A stretch of DNA of 64,000 nucleotides from Skeletonema tropicum (lineage: Eukaryota > Bacillariophyta > Thalassiosirophyceae > Thalassiosirales > Thalassiosiraceae). The position numbers and the translations under genes are program-made. Each line of letters opens with the position of its first letter. The first letter of the stretch is position 1. The notes below the pieces were generated by a model, which worked only from the letters and a program-made list of their open reading frames with translations, had not been told where the DNA came from and made no database searches. Below, piece by piece: positions 55,647-64,000 of the stretch. Location of the stretch: assembly GCA_037178625.1 (NCBI GenBank), contig CM074142.1:186001-250000 (forward strand), in the 5' to 3' direction.

Positions 55647-57626
55647 TAACTTCGTCTCACTCAAATTTGATGGCGACAACGGGCAAGTAGATTTTACCCG
55701 TAAAAATACCGGCCCAACCACATTATATACTTTAAAATGGATCTTTTCGAGTATACCCTCTTGTGGGCGGTGCCCACGTGGGGCCCACAACTGCAGAAAA
55801 TCAGGTGAAAATGAGCTAAAATGCGGGCAAAATCCCCGAATATCGACACAAAATCACCCAAATTCTCCCGTCAAGCCTCCTGTCAAACCAGTCCCTCATG
55901 TGGGCACGCCCACGCGCCCACTATCCCGATACGCCTATTTTCGAGGCGCGCCAAATTTTAGACTGGATCTTTTGCAACGGACCTACCATGTCGATGTCGA
56001 CCTTGCATAACAACTCCCAGCGGAAGCAATATCGACCCCAGAACTTACTTAGGTATGCAGCTGACGACAATCCATTTAATCATAATAACTCTCGATATCA
56101 TCTTCGGAGAAGCGTAGCTAATCAAAAGTGCGAGGAAATTGCTCTGAAAGTTCATGCTCATTTTTTGTTTTCTTCAGCTCTCGCTCCGATGCCGCCACAC
56201 AAAGCAGCGCATCAGTCAGTGGATAGAAATGAACGCAAATCAATGAAATGCAACTCACATTAGGTCATCATCACAGGCTACCTAAGATTCTGCTCGATTG
56301 GGTGAATTTAATCATTGGCTATTCGACAACACTTCACGGAATGCAAAAATAGACAAATGCAAATAGTTTGCGGTTCACGTAATGCAGCATTACAGAGAGA
56401 GGACCAGTACTAGCAGCCACCGAAACCTCCTGAAGCGATGCATTTAATTATCACCAGCCGTGACGCCGAAGACGGCAGTGAATGATAATAACAACAATTG
56501 TTGTGATGCTGTCGTCGTAAATAAATACAAACAGTATCAGACCAGAGAGTAGACACGTACAAATCACCAGAGAGTAGAAAATACAAATCAAGTAACAGTC
56601 AAGTGGTAATAGATAGAAGGTTAAGATGGAAAGCAACTCTAATGTCGGATGCCGGACGCAATCAAAATCACTCGCTAAAGAAGAGAGGGAGATGCCTACA
56701 ATAGATACGGATCAGAAAACGATTTGAAAACGACAAGAAATCACTTTTCCACATAGATCGACTGGAATGACGATCAATCATAACCTCGAGGAGGCTTAGA
56801 AGAAGACATCTGACACAATGATCACATCCCGTGCATTCCCAGCGAGGACGGATCAGAAGGCTCATTGAAGCAATGCTTTGACAGCATTCTCCCAAAAAGT
56901 CCAGCATCAGCCGAGAGAAACGACGAAGCACCACAACTTAATTGATATTGATATCAAGAACACAAACGAGCAGTACTGGTAGGTATACAGTGTCTTTGGG
57001 GTATTTGCTTGGGTGCACAGTGTGGGTCATAGCGTCACGTGCAACGTATGGTACAGATGGATCTGATGATATGGTGTATACCCTCTAATGAGCATGTAGC
57101 AAAAATGTAAAGCATCACAAGGCACAGAACGGGGCCCAACAAAGAATTAAAGCAATTAGAATCGAGCAAAAGCAGGTGTATCTAGCTTTAAAGCTAGTGA
57201 AATCAAAACAGAGCATACATCAACATCCTCCTACCCTTTCTCCTCCTCTTTCTCTTTCCCCCTCCTTTCTTTCCTCTCTTCGTGCAGCATTTCAGCTGAT
57301 CCGGTCAAAAATTCACCCAGCCACAGATATCAAATATCTGCCATTCTTTTATGTGTGTTGTGTAGCTTGTGCGTGCAATCCTACGTGCATCATCTCGAGA
57401 GGGTTTACACGGCCCGACCAGCCTTACATTTTGGATATTTTAGCGATGTTGGCGATAGCATTTTTTCCATCAAGCCAAGGTATCTCTCTAGCTAACAACC
57501 ATGACGAGTCTCTCTTCCACCTGCCTTACATGATGAATATCTCCAATTAAAATGCAACTAATTCAACAATCTACCATCTCATAGTCACAATTACATTTAT
57601 ACATATACTAAGCCTGCCAATTGGCA

Positions 57627-59759
57627 TCAACCATCAACATTCATATCCTCACCACTGTTGGTATCGGTGGTAACCACTTCGTGGCACTCATATTGATGGA
57701 TACGCCATGCCATAGCAAGCCGCATTTTCCCACAACCAGGATGATTGCAAATTTTGATCATAGTATCATTTTCTGTCACTTTTATGGCTGCATCATCATC
57801 GCTGCCGTCACTGTTAACTACCGCAACATCATCCGCAACAACTTCATCCGTGAGTACTAGTTCTTGGTGGAGAGCCTCTTCGTCATTGATGCTAGTCGCC
57901 AAAGGACCAAGCACGACATTACTATCAACCAATGCGACATCAGTAACCTCTTCGCAGCGCCGAGAATTCTGGACTCCACTGTTCGTTTTCTTCTTCCGTT
58001 TTGACTTGGTCTCCTTCTTCACATGATCTTTTGCACAATGTAAAAATGGTGAAGTTTGAAATAGATACTCACTCAACACTTTCTTCTGGAGTTCATTGCC
58101 ACGGGTAGCTCCAAACTGGCGCAATAACTTATTCCAGATCGCATGACAGGTCTCTATGTTTTGTTCATCTATACCACCAAGAGTGCCCCACATTTGCAGC
58201 TGCTTCAAAAGATGGAGACCAAACAGAAGATGCGCCTTCATCGATCTTGTCAACTTCCTTTTCCACCCAGAAATCGGAACATCAGTTACGACAAGTTTAT
58301 ATATCAGATCTCGCAATGTCACAGTATCCTGTTGAAAGTGACTAATTGCCTCGTCCGATTGAATCTCGACTGACTTCATCACTCTCATGATTTTGAACCA
58401 CACTTCCGAGATGGATTTCAGTCTATCCGTAAATGCATGTAATTCGCGCTTCAATTCATCGTCTACACCAATGATGGGCTCCAATTCTTTGGCCGCTTTA
58501 CCGTAGATGTCCTTAGACTTTTCTCCAAAGGTCATGCAATGATTTCCGACGATCGAACCCTGAAAGTAAGTAGTTTGATCCACACCATACTGTTTCATCA
58601 CTGCAGTGAAAACTCTGTATGCATTGCTGCTGTGATCTTTCAAATATTCTTCACACTCTTTGATTGTCTCGTTCGTAATACATTGCTGCTCAAGCACCAT
58701 TTGCAAGTTTGCATTCCATTCCTTGATGATGTACTTCAATGGCAACTTCTTCTTGCTGTTCTTATCCAACAAACTGACTAGTACATCCGCTGTATCAAAG
58801 TTGCCTTCCATCAGCGCATCAATCCAGTCACTTGCTTTCTTCGTCCGTTCTCGTGTCTGCCGAGCTGTCACCTCAGTGTCGTAAGTCGTCGGAACCTTTG
58901 CAACTGTGAATTGACGATAGGTTGGAAACGAAGAAAGTTTTGCTAGCGATACTTTACTGTCGTTGTTGCTGTATTTAAATATCCAAAGCATCAGCATTCC
59001 GGCAACTCTCATGTCATCCTCATTAGGCGGATTATCATTGCTTTTGTAGGATGATGATAATTGTGTTCTTATCACTTCCATTGCGTCTTTTGTGAAATGA
59101 CCTCCCTCGTCAAATATTATTGGAGGCGGCGGAGGTAGTTGCCAAGAATCTTCCATCACTGCATCGTTTTGTTTTGTTTGTACTCGTCTGCGTTTTGATG
59201 GTGGTTGAGTCGAATTATTTTTGTTGTTGATGTCTGCATCAGCACACACTTCGGGCTCGTCTACGTCGAATAATGCAAGGAAATCTCGACGAACAATTTC
59301 TTTCCGTTCCTCTCTATGATCTTCATTGCCAATATGCCAAGGCTGTTCACACTTTCGGTTGCCATTACGCTCATGATTTGTTTTGTTTCTTACTACATCC
59401 GGCACCACAATAGCGTTGCCAACACATCTCATGCATCCAACACAAATCACTCTCTTATGAGCCTCATTGCTGGGATCGAGACCAAACATCAAACATGTGA
59501 CTTTGCCTTGGCGGTCAGTAAAATATGACTTAGGAGGTGTCAGTCGTTCAGATGACTGGCAACCCATCTTCGACCTGCGTCGATGTGCACCTGTGCCTTT
59601 CGTTGAGGACGTCGTTTGCTCATTTGTGGTAGTTGCCGGGGTTACAATTTGCGTCCTAGACCGAAGCTTAGGTGTTGATGAAACGTTCCCTGAGTCTCGT
59701 ATGCTTTCGCCGCCGTTGTTGCGGCTAGGCGAAGGGCCGGTAGTGCGGCATGACGACAT
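57627..59759 (-). CDS. Transposase-like zinc-finger protein, 710 residues
   Basis: An uninterrupted single exon. The start at 59759 (MSSCRTTGPSPS) is preferred; the frame is open further upstream. Order of parts: basic Ser/Thr-rich N-terminus; Cys pairs ICVGCMRCVGN (about 130) and a later Cys/His set (KCEQPWHIGNEDH); a likely nuclear signal PPSKRRRVQTK; a helical middle; YFQGSIVGNHCMTFGEKSKD (about 450); MKAHLLFGLHLLKQLQMWG with GGIDEQNIETCHAIWNKLLR (about 570-610); a Lys-rich run; and a C-terminal C2H2-like CNHPGCGK...HQYECH. The GS-x-x-GNHC and H..L.LH...E..E.CH patterns resemble the RNase-H-fold catalytic part of DDE transposases and parallel the broken gene at 13755-15565. It may be a live transposon gene or a domesticated one. 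Superfamily unknown. Confidence 0.7.
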   Translation of the reverse strand: MSSCRTTGPSPSRNNGGESIRDSGNVSSTPKLRSRTQIVTPATTTNEQTTSSTKGTGAHRRRSKMGCQSSERLTPPKSYFTDRQGKVTCLMFGLDPSNEAHKRVICVGCMRCVGNAIVVPDVVRNKTNHERNGNRKCEQPWHIGNEDHREERKEIVRRDFLALFDVDEPEVCADADINNKNNSTQPPSKRRRVQTKQNDAVMEDSWQLPPPPPIIFDEGGHFTKDAMEVIRTQLSSSYKSNDNPPNEDDMRVAGMLMLWIFKYSNNDSKVSLAKLSSFPTYRQFTVAKVPTTYDTEVTARQTRERTKKASDWIDALMEGNFDTADVLVSLLDKNSKKKLPLKYIIKEWNANLQMVLEQQCITNETIKECEEYLKDHSSNAYRVFTAVMKQYGVDQTTYFQGSIVGNHCMTFGEKSKDIYGKAAKELEPIIGVDDELKRELHAFTDRLKSISEVWFKIMRVMKSVEIQSDEAISHFQQDTVTLRDLIYKLVVTDVPISGWKRKLTRSMKAHLLFGLHLLKQLQMWGTLGGIDEQNIETCHAIWNKLLRQFGATRGNELQKKVLSEYLFQTSPFLHCAKDHVKKETKSKRKKKTNSGVQNSRRCEEVTDVALVDSNVVLGPLATSINDEEALHQELVLTDEVVADDVAVVNSDGSDDDAAIKVTENDTMIKICNHPGCGKMRLAMAWRIHQYECHEVVTTDTNSGEDMNVDG

Positions 59760-60268
59760 GGTTACTATGTGCAATGACAGATAAATGCTGAAGGAAAATG
59801 AAATTAGAAATGGCGGGAACAAAAAAAACCTTTTTTGCCACAAAGCAGACCTGATTCCACACACAAAGACCTTAAAGTTGTGAATCTATACAAATCTATA
59901 GTCCATTTAACTACATTAATTATTCGTCACACAAAGTCCTGAGAGGAAAACCCCCAGCATATTCTAACTCGCAAAAGCATGGGGATCACGAAAATGTTCG
60001 GGGTTTTCCTCTCAGGGGTGTATTTTGAAAAATATACGCAATGTATTTCTACGGATTCCTACGTGGACAGTTTGAGTACCGAAAATGTCATCCACACGTG
60101 AGTTGGCCGGGCCGTGTTTAATATGTGCGTACCAAGTACCTAAGACCACACAAAGTTCTTTTTCGCTCGCTACAGGTCGCTAAAAGTAGCTCGTTCGCCA
60201 TGTCATTCAAAGGTCTTTCATAGGTGTCAAATCCATCACTACGCCAACGCATAGAGAGAGAGAGAGAG
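59760..60268. other. Intergenic with a short palindromic element
   Basis: Divergent leaders of the transposase-like gene and the peroxiredoxin. 59938-60016 is a 79-bp foldback. An (AG)n run lies at 60250-60268, immediately before the peroxiredoxin ATG. Confidence 0.55.
59938..60016. mobile_element. 79-bp foldback element
   Basis: CCTGAGAGGAAAACCCC and its exact inverse GGGGTTTTCCTCTCAGG form the ends, around a 45-bp interior. No target duplication could be assigned. Either a very short MITE or a palindromic regulatory sequence. Confidence 0.55.
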
Positions 60269-61057
60269 ATGTTCTTAGCAGCAGCAGCAAGGCCCCTCGC
60301 CGCCACCACCGGCAGGCGCACATTATTCGCCCGCTCCTTCGCCACAGTTGGATCTCAGATCCCCAACGTCGAGTTGCACAGTTGAGTCATATCTGATATT
60401 TTTTCCTTGATGTCTCTCAAATGTCTCTTTTTGTTCCAATTATGTATGTTATCATCTCACCACCAAGTCATCCACACCACACCAGAAAACTTTCCACCCG
60501 AAAAAATTGCGCTGGGCAGCTACCTCCAAAACAAAAACGTGGTAATCGTGGGCTTGCCGGGAGCATTTACACCAACGTGATCTACCAAGCAAATCCCCGA
60601 TTATGTTTCGAAGCAGGACGCGCTTCGTGATAAGGGGGTGACGGAGGTGATTATTATGGCGGTGAATGATGGTGCGGTTATGATGAATTGGGCCAAGAGT
60701 CAGTGAGTTGATTAGTATTTAGTGTGTGCTGTACATTTCAGTATGGAAACATTTTTTGATCATGTATATACAAACCCTGCTCTCACACACACACACACTT
60801 CTTGCAGAAGGACAGCATTAACAATGTTAACCTTCCTCGGAGACCCCAACAGTGAACTCACCAAAGCACTCGATTTGGAACTAACTCATCCCGGTCCCGT
60901 GGGTAAACTCGGACCAGGACGATGCAAACGATTTGCCATGCATGTTGTGAATGGGGAGATCAAGGCTGTTAATGTTAGTGAGAGTCCGGATGATCCGGCG
61001 GGGGATGATGATCCCTCGGCTAGTTTGGCGGATGGGATTATGGCAACGATGAAGTAA
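60269..61057 (+). CDS. Selenocysteine-containing peroxiredoxin (Prx5-like), mitochondrial
   Basis: Exons 60269-60380, 60486-60702 and 60808-61057 encode 192 residues. Introns are GTTGAG...ACCAG and GTGAGT...TTGCAG. MFLAAAARPLAATTGRRTLF is a mitochondrial presequence. The mature protein follows the Prx5 pattern: IPNVELH, NFPPEKIALGSYL, VVIVGLPGAFTPT, then TGA at 60578-60580 (codon 69), then STKQIPDYV, GVTEVIIMAVNDG and MNWAKSQ. The TGA falls exactly at the peroxidatic cysteine of the PGAFTPxC motif. The frame is otherwise perfect through both splice sites to LADGIMATMK. A SECIS-like hairpin lies about 125 nt past the stop (61175-61250). Role: thiol/selenol-dependent reduction of hydrogen peroxide and organic peroxides. 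Confidence 0.9.
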
Positions 61058-61174
61058 TAATGAGGAGTGCGTGGGGTTTGTGTAGTTTGACTGGATTGAG
61101 GGTCGACATTTTGGGAGGAGTTTTGGTGTGGTTTGGAGAAGGAGTCATAGCAGAAATGTGGAGCTATTTTTGTG

Positions 61175-61250
61175 AGCATGAATGATGCCCATCTTTCATT
61201 CAAACGTTACTTTATATTGTGATGAGTTTGAAGATGGGCTGAGATATGAA
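61175..61250 (+). promoter_or_regulatory. SECIS-like element in the peroxiredoxin 3' UTR
   Basis: AATGAT (61181-61186) is followed by GCCCATCTT (61187-61195), which pairs perfectly with AAGATGGGC (61231-61239), followed in turn by TGAG (61240-61243). This gives the TGAN/NGAN quartet of a SECIS core at the base of the helix. TCAT/ATGA (61196-61199, 61222-61225) can extend the helix with a 5-nt bulge, leaving AAA (61202-61204) in the apical loop. The layout fits a eukaryotic SECIS needed for Sec insertion at the UGA. Confidence 0.72.
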
Positions 61251-61748
61251 CATCAATCTTGTACACTGTGTAGCGTCTCATGCAGTAGTGTTGATGTGCC
61301 TTGCAATCAGAGTCTTATGCCGTGGTGTCTACTTCTTCTTGTGCTCCGTCTAACGTAACTTTGTAGTTAGAGAAGAATGCTAGGATCTTTGACTGCACCT
61401 TCATCTGATGCCACTTCTTTCGCTTCATTATTTCGATCATTCATCTCGTGCAGGTGAATAATAACTAGTCAGATAGTTAAGATAGAAATTGAGCTTTATT
61501 TGGTTGTCATTTTGAATGTTGTTGTACGCTGTACGTCGAATGCCGCATCATCACTGCTCCAAATGTAAACCTGCTCCAAATGTAAACTCGCTCCACCACT
61601 CAACGGAATTTTCTTTTTCCTTCGTTTCATTTCCACCACACTAACACATCTCAAACAATCTTCTCATCAACATGAGGCACAACGATCCACACCAACGTAT
61701 CTAGCTTCTAGCTATCACTCATCTTCATCTTCATCTCGTCATCTACTC
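61251..61748. other. Intergenic between converging genes
   Basis: 3' flanks of the peroxiredoxin and of the minus-strand gene. No repeat or gene is recognised; CTCCAAATGTAAAC-TGCTCCAAATGTAAACTC near 61557-61590 is a short direct duplication. Confidence 0.5.
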
Positions 61749-62996
61749 CTAATTGACAACTGCATCATTCAATTCCGATTCCTCATTGTCACCATCTTGT
61801 TGCATTTGTAACTTTCCATCATCACCTAACTTTTCATCACTCTCACCACCACCGTCATCATTACCACCATCACTATTCTTGACAACCCACCAAGGCAAAA
61901 CAGCACTCTTCAAAGCCTGCTGAATTCCAACCCCAGCACTCTTCTGCACCCCCTCATCCAACACAGCCACCTTGGCAGCCACCTTCAAAAACTCACCAGC
62001 TCTCACTTGCAACTCTTCATTCTGAAAACAACTCACATCCAACAACTCCACCGCTGCCATTCTTACCCCCTCCGATCCCAGCGCACGGACAATCAAATCA
62101 ATCAAATGTTGCTGTGTCCGTTCCTCACGGATCAATTGTTGGAATAGACTACTCAAACTTGCCAATGTCGATGGTGAATTGGCCACGGTAGCCAACATTT
62201 CTTGAATTTGGCATCGGAGTTTATCTTGTTGTAAGGTCATGGCGGCAATATCGGCAACTTCTTCGGAGGTGCGTTGGTACATGGTCATACGGTATTGCCA
62301 GAATAGTAATAGTGAACCGAGTGTGATCCAAATGGTGTATTTGTTGATTAGTATATCTCGTCCCGATGTTGATGATGAAGCAGCACGTTGAAATGCATCA
62401 CTGATGAGTGAGGGTGAATACTTTTCGAGATATTGTTGTAGACGGTTGGTAAGGTGTTTGATTTCGGGTATTTTGACCACGTGAGATTGTATATCCATCA
62501 ACTTGTGTTCGATGATGTAGGCTCGAGCTTCGGCGCGGCGAGAGAGGGAGGCGGTCTCGAGTTGTTGTGTGGAGGTTTGTTTGATTAGGTAGGAGAGGTG
62601 GGCTATTTCGGATTGGAGGCTCGAGAGTTGTTCTTCTATGGAAGGTGTGGATGTTGTTGCGGAGCACGTGGTGGTGGTGGCGTCACTTTGTTTGTTGGAT
62701 GATGAACGCTGTTTGTCTTTGACTTGAATAGAGCTATTTTTAGTACTACCACTTGTGTTGTTGTTGATGTTATCTTTTGTAGAGAATGCTCTTCTTCGTC
62801 TGTAGCCGCCATTATTGATGTTATGTCTATTGAGGTGATGACAATTGATGTTGATGTGTCGCCTCCAAGCAGGAGCCTGATTACGAACGAATTCTAACGG
62901 TACTGATGATAGGTTGACATTGGAGGCGCTAGTACGTGCACGCCGTCGGCAAGCTACAGTATTAGTGGCAGTAATTAGAGGGCGTAGCGAATACAT
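61749..62996 (-). CDS. Mitochondrial-type coiled-coil membrane protein of unknown function
   Basis: A 415-residue single exon. The N-terminus is Arg/Ser-rich without acidic residues (MYSLRPLITATNTVACRRRA), as in mitochondrial presequences, and RRRRAFSTK gives a plausible cleavage region. About residues 115-165 form a coiled coil (SIEEQLSSLQSEIAHLSYLI). A single membrane helix (YTIWITLGSLLLFWQY) lies near 220-235. The C-terminal half is helical (MAAVELLDVSCFQNEELQVR, GEFLKVAAKVAVLDEGVQKS) with a Gly/Asp/Glu tail. This repeats the layout of proteins that tether or scaffold at inner membranes, but no family is recognised. The low-complexity tail is probably disordered. Confidence 0.78.
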   Translation of the reverse strand: MYSLRPLITATNTVACRRRARTSASNVNLSSVPLEFVRNQAPAWRRHININCHHLNRHNINNGGYRRRRAFSTKDNINNNTSGSTKNSSIQVKDKQRSSSNKQSDATTTTCSATTSTPSIEEQLSSLQSEIAHLSYLIKQTSTQQLETASLSRRAEARAYIIEHKLMDIQSHVVKIPEIKHLTNRLQQYLEKYSPSLISDAFQRAASSSTSGRDILINKYTIWITLGSLLLFWQYRMTMYQRTSEEVADIAAMTLQQDKLRCQIQEMLATVANSPSTLASLSSLFQQLIREERTQQHLIDLIVRALGSEGVRMAAVELLDVSCFQNEELQVRAGEFLKVAAKVAVLDEGVQKSAGVGIQQALKSAVLPWWVVKNSDGGNDDGGGESDEKLGDDGKLQMQQDGDNEESELNDAVVN

Positions 62997-63883
62997 GATG
63001 AGAATACCGAAGCGTCATGAGCACCACAGTAAGAAGAGAGGCCAAAAGTGATGGTCGAACCCGAAATCTATTGTACTAATTCCTTTTGTAAGTATTGTCG
63101 AGACGGATAAATAACTTACAGTGAGCGGAGGTCGCGATTGTTGCATGGTTTCTGAGTTGCATGGTCGCAGTTGCTGCATTTTACTCGGAAGGCTGTCATG
63201 GTCCTGTCCGTCGTCCGTTATTTACTAGTAATACTGCGTACTTGTACTATTCAAAGTTGCATGGTTGGAGACAGGGCGCAGTTGCTGCATGATAAGCTGG
63301 CCCTGTTGGGTACCATGCAACAATCGCGACCTCACTGTATTTTGTTTGGGGTCTAATCTGAGGTTATATATTCGGTACACACGTCATTCAGTTTGCAGGT
63401 GGCTTTGTGCTGTGGGCGATAGACGTGGGCGTCGCGTCAAGAAGATGTACATCTCAAGGATTCTCCTCATCTTCATTCGTGCTTTCCCAAATCGGCGATG
63501 CTGCCGCTACCATTCGTTCCACTCCCCAACACGCGTCGATCTCCAGGACCTCCGCCGTGATTCTTTCACCATACGCGTCACAATTTGCCACCATTCTTTC
63601 TATTACTCGACACGCGTTGCTCTTACAGCTGTCATCGTGAGAAAAGTACAAAAGAAAAGTACACACAGTAACCAAATGAGTAAAAAAAATTACACACGTG
63701 AACCATAAAAAAGTACACTCGTGAACCGTAATTGAGTTGAGGATGTGAGTTGTCGTGCTTCGCAAAAGCTATTTTCAGCCACAGCTAGGCTCATAAAACA
63801 TAAATACATAGAACGCAAACGCTCACAGACATTGTTTTGCATTCACTTCTCCTGTCGTAGCTAGTCCGATCCACTCCAATACT
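62997..63883. other. Intergenic with a Tc1-type MITE
   Basis: Contains the MITE at 63119-63337 and the promoter of the partial secreted gene. A-rich ...AAAAAGTACAC-CGTGAACC repeats lie at about 63650-63730. Confidence 0.55.
63119..63337. mobile_element. MITE with TA target duplication and CAGTGAG ends
   Basis: TA (63117-63118 and 63338-63339) flanks TIRs starting CAGTGAG and continuing GGTCGCGATTGTTGCATGGT; the left arm carries a 5-bp insertion. A TA site with CAGTG ends is typical of Tc1/mariner. Internal GCAGTTGCTGCAT occurs twice. No transposase inside. Confidence 0.8.
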
Positions 63884-63967
63884 ATGAAGCTCCATCTCAT
63901 CATTGCTGCAAGCGCGGCTCTCCTCTGTGCTGCCCCTATCGTCTCCGTCGAAGCCCAAGTTGCTCAG
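63884..63967 (+). CDS. Secreted protein, first exon only (runs off window)
   Basis: ATG at 63884 opens a clear signal peptide, MKLHLIIAASAALLCAAPIV, then SVEAQVAQ. A donor site CAG|GTAAAA follows at 63968, and the window ends at 64000 within the intron. The product cannot be identified from 28 residues. Confidence 0.7.
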
Positions 63968-64000
63968 GTAAAAAGATCAAACAAAATTACATGAATTGTT

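Larger units (their letters stand above)
54825..57626. other. 2.8-kb intergenic region with palindromes
   Basis: No supported gene. Notable structures are a 17-bp-stem hairpin (55373-55411) and a perfect 28-bp palindrome (55619-55646). The plus frames at 55105-55308 and 55606-56010, and the minus frame at 56668-56934, have no recognisable domains. A pyrimidine-rich tract lies at about 57220-57280. Confidence 0.5.

Noticed and set aside
55606..56010. 134-codon plus frame containing the 28-bp palindrome
   Set aside because: The beginning is a translated palindrome and the rest is Pro/Arg-rich without a domain; not supported.
60578..60580. TGA as a disabling stop making the peroxiredoxin a pseudogene
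   Set aside because: It sits exactly at the catalytic Cys, the rest of the gene is intact and a SECIS-like hairpin is present; selenocysteine is the better explanation.

Overview
This is nuclear DNA of a photosynthetic stramenopile, most likely a centric diatom of the Thalassiosira/Skeletonema/Cyclotella type. Supporting signs are fucoxanthin-chlorophyll a/c proteins, several N-termini of signal peptide plus Phe-at-+1 plastid type (AAA/FAP, AHS/FAP, TTA/FHV), short GT-AG introns of about 85-270 nt, secreted proteins with Pro/Thr-rich tails, and long Asn/Ser/Gln-rich proteins. The 500-N block shows it comes from a scaffolded draft assembly.

Layout. 1-5913 is a satellite with a higher-order period near 615 bp, running into an assembly gap (5914-6413). 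7001-9511 holds two tandem paralogous genes for small secreted Cys-containing proteins of unknown function. 10439-11969 is a protochlorophyllide-oxidoreductase-like SDR with plastid and apparent thylakoid-lumen targeting. 12119-18797 is a duplicated region: two Lhcf (FCP) genes encode identical proteins and flank a frameshifted transposase-like gene, a mariner/Stowaway-like end and a TTAA-flanked MITE. 18797-31433 carries a long low-complexity tail-anchored protein, an NDP-forming acyl-CoA synthetase/GNAT fusion, a plastid protein of unknown function and a plastid alpha/beta hydrolase. 31434-37426 is repeat-rich and has no confident gene. 37427-39515 is a secreted gametolysin-type (M11) metalloprotease. 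40098-43724 is a hairpin-rich MITE beside a complete hAT transposon with perfect TIRs and an 8-bp target duplication. 43912-44424 holds two copies of a stem-loop whose outer helix shows six compensatory base-pair changes. 45633-47337 is plastid glutathione reductase. 48787-52790 is an organellar family-A DNA polymerase with two SAP motifs. 53387-54824 is an FkbM methyltransferase gene interrupted by a MITE that could be spliced as a new intron. 57627-59759 is a transposase-like gene. 60269-61057 is a peroxiredoxin with in-frame UGA at the peroxidatic cysteine and a SECIS-like hairpin downstream. 61749-62996 is a mitochondrial-type coiled-coil membrane protein. A secreted protein begins at 63884 and runs off the window.

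Functional view. The host genes are mostly plastid or mitochondrial housekeeping (pigment synthesis, light harvesting, redox defence, organelle DNA replication) and secreted or cell-surface proteins. They are not an operon-like pathway. The strongest unusual signals are the covarying RNA-like stem-loop pair (43912-44424), the MITE that may act as an introner (54243-54636) and the selenoprotein peroxiredoxin (60269-61250). All calls come from reading the sequence only; family names rest on recognised motifs, not on database searches.
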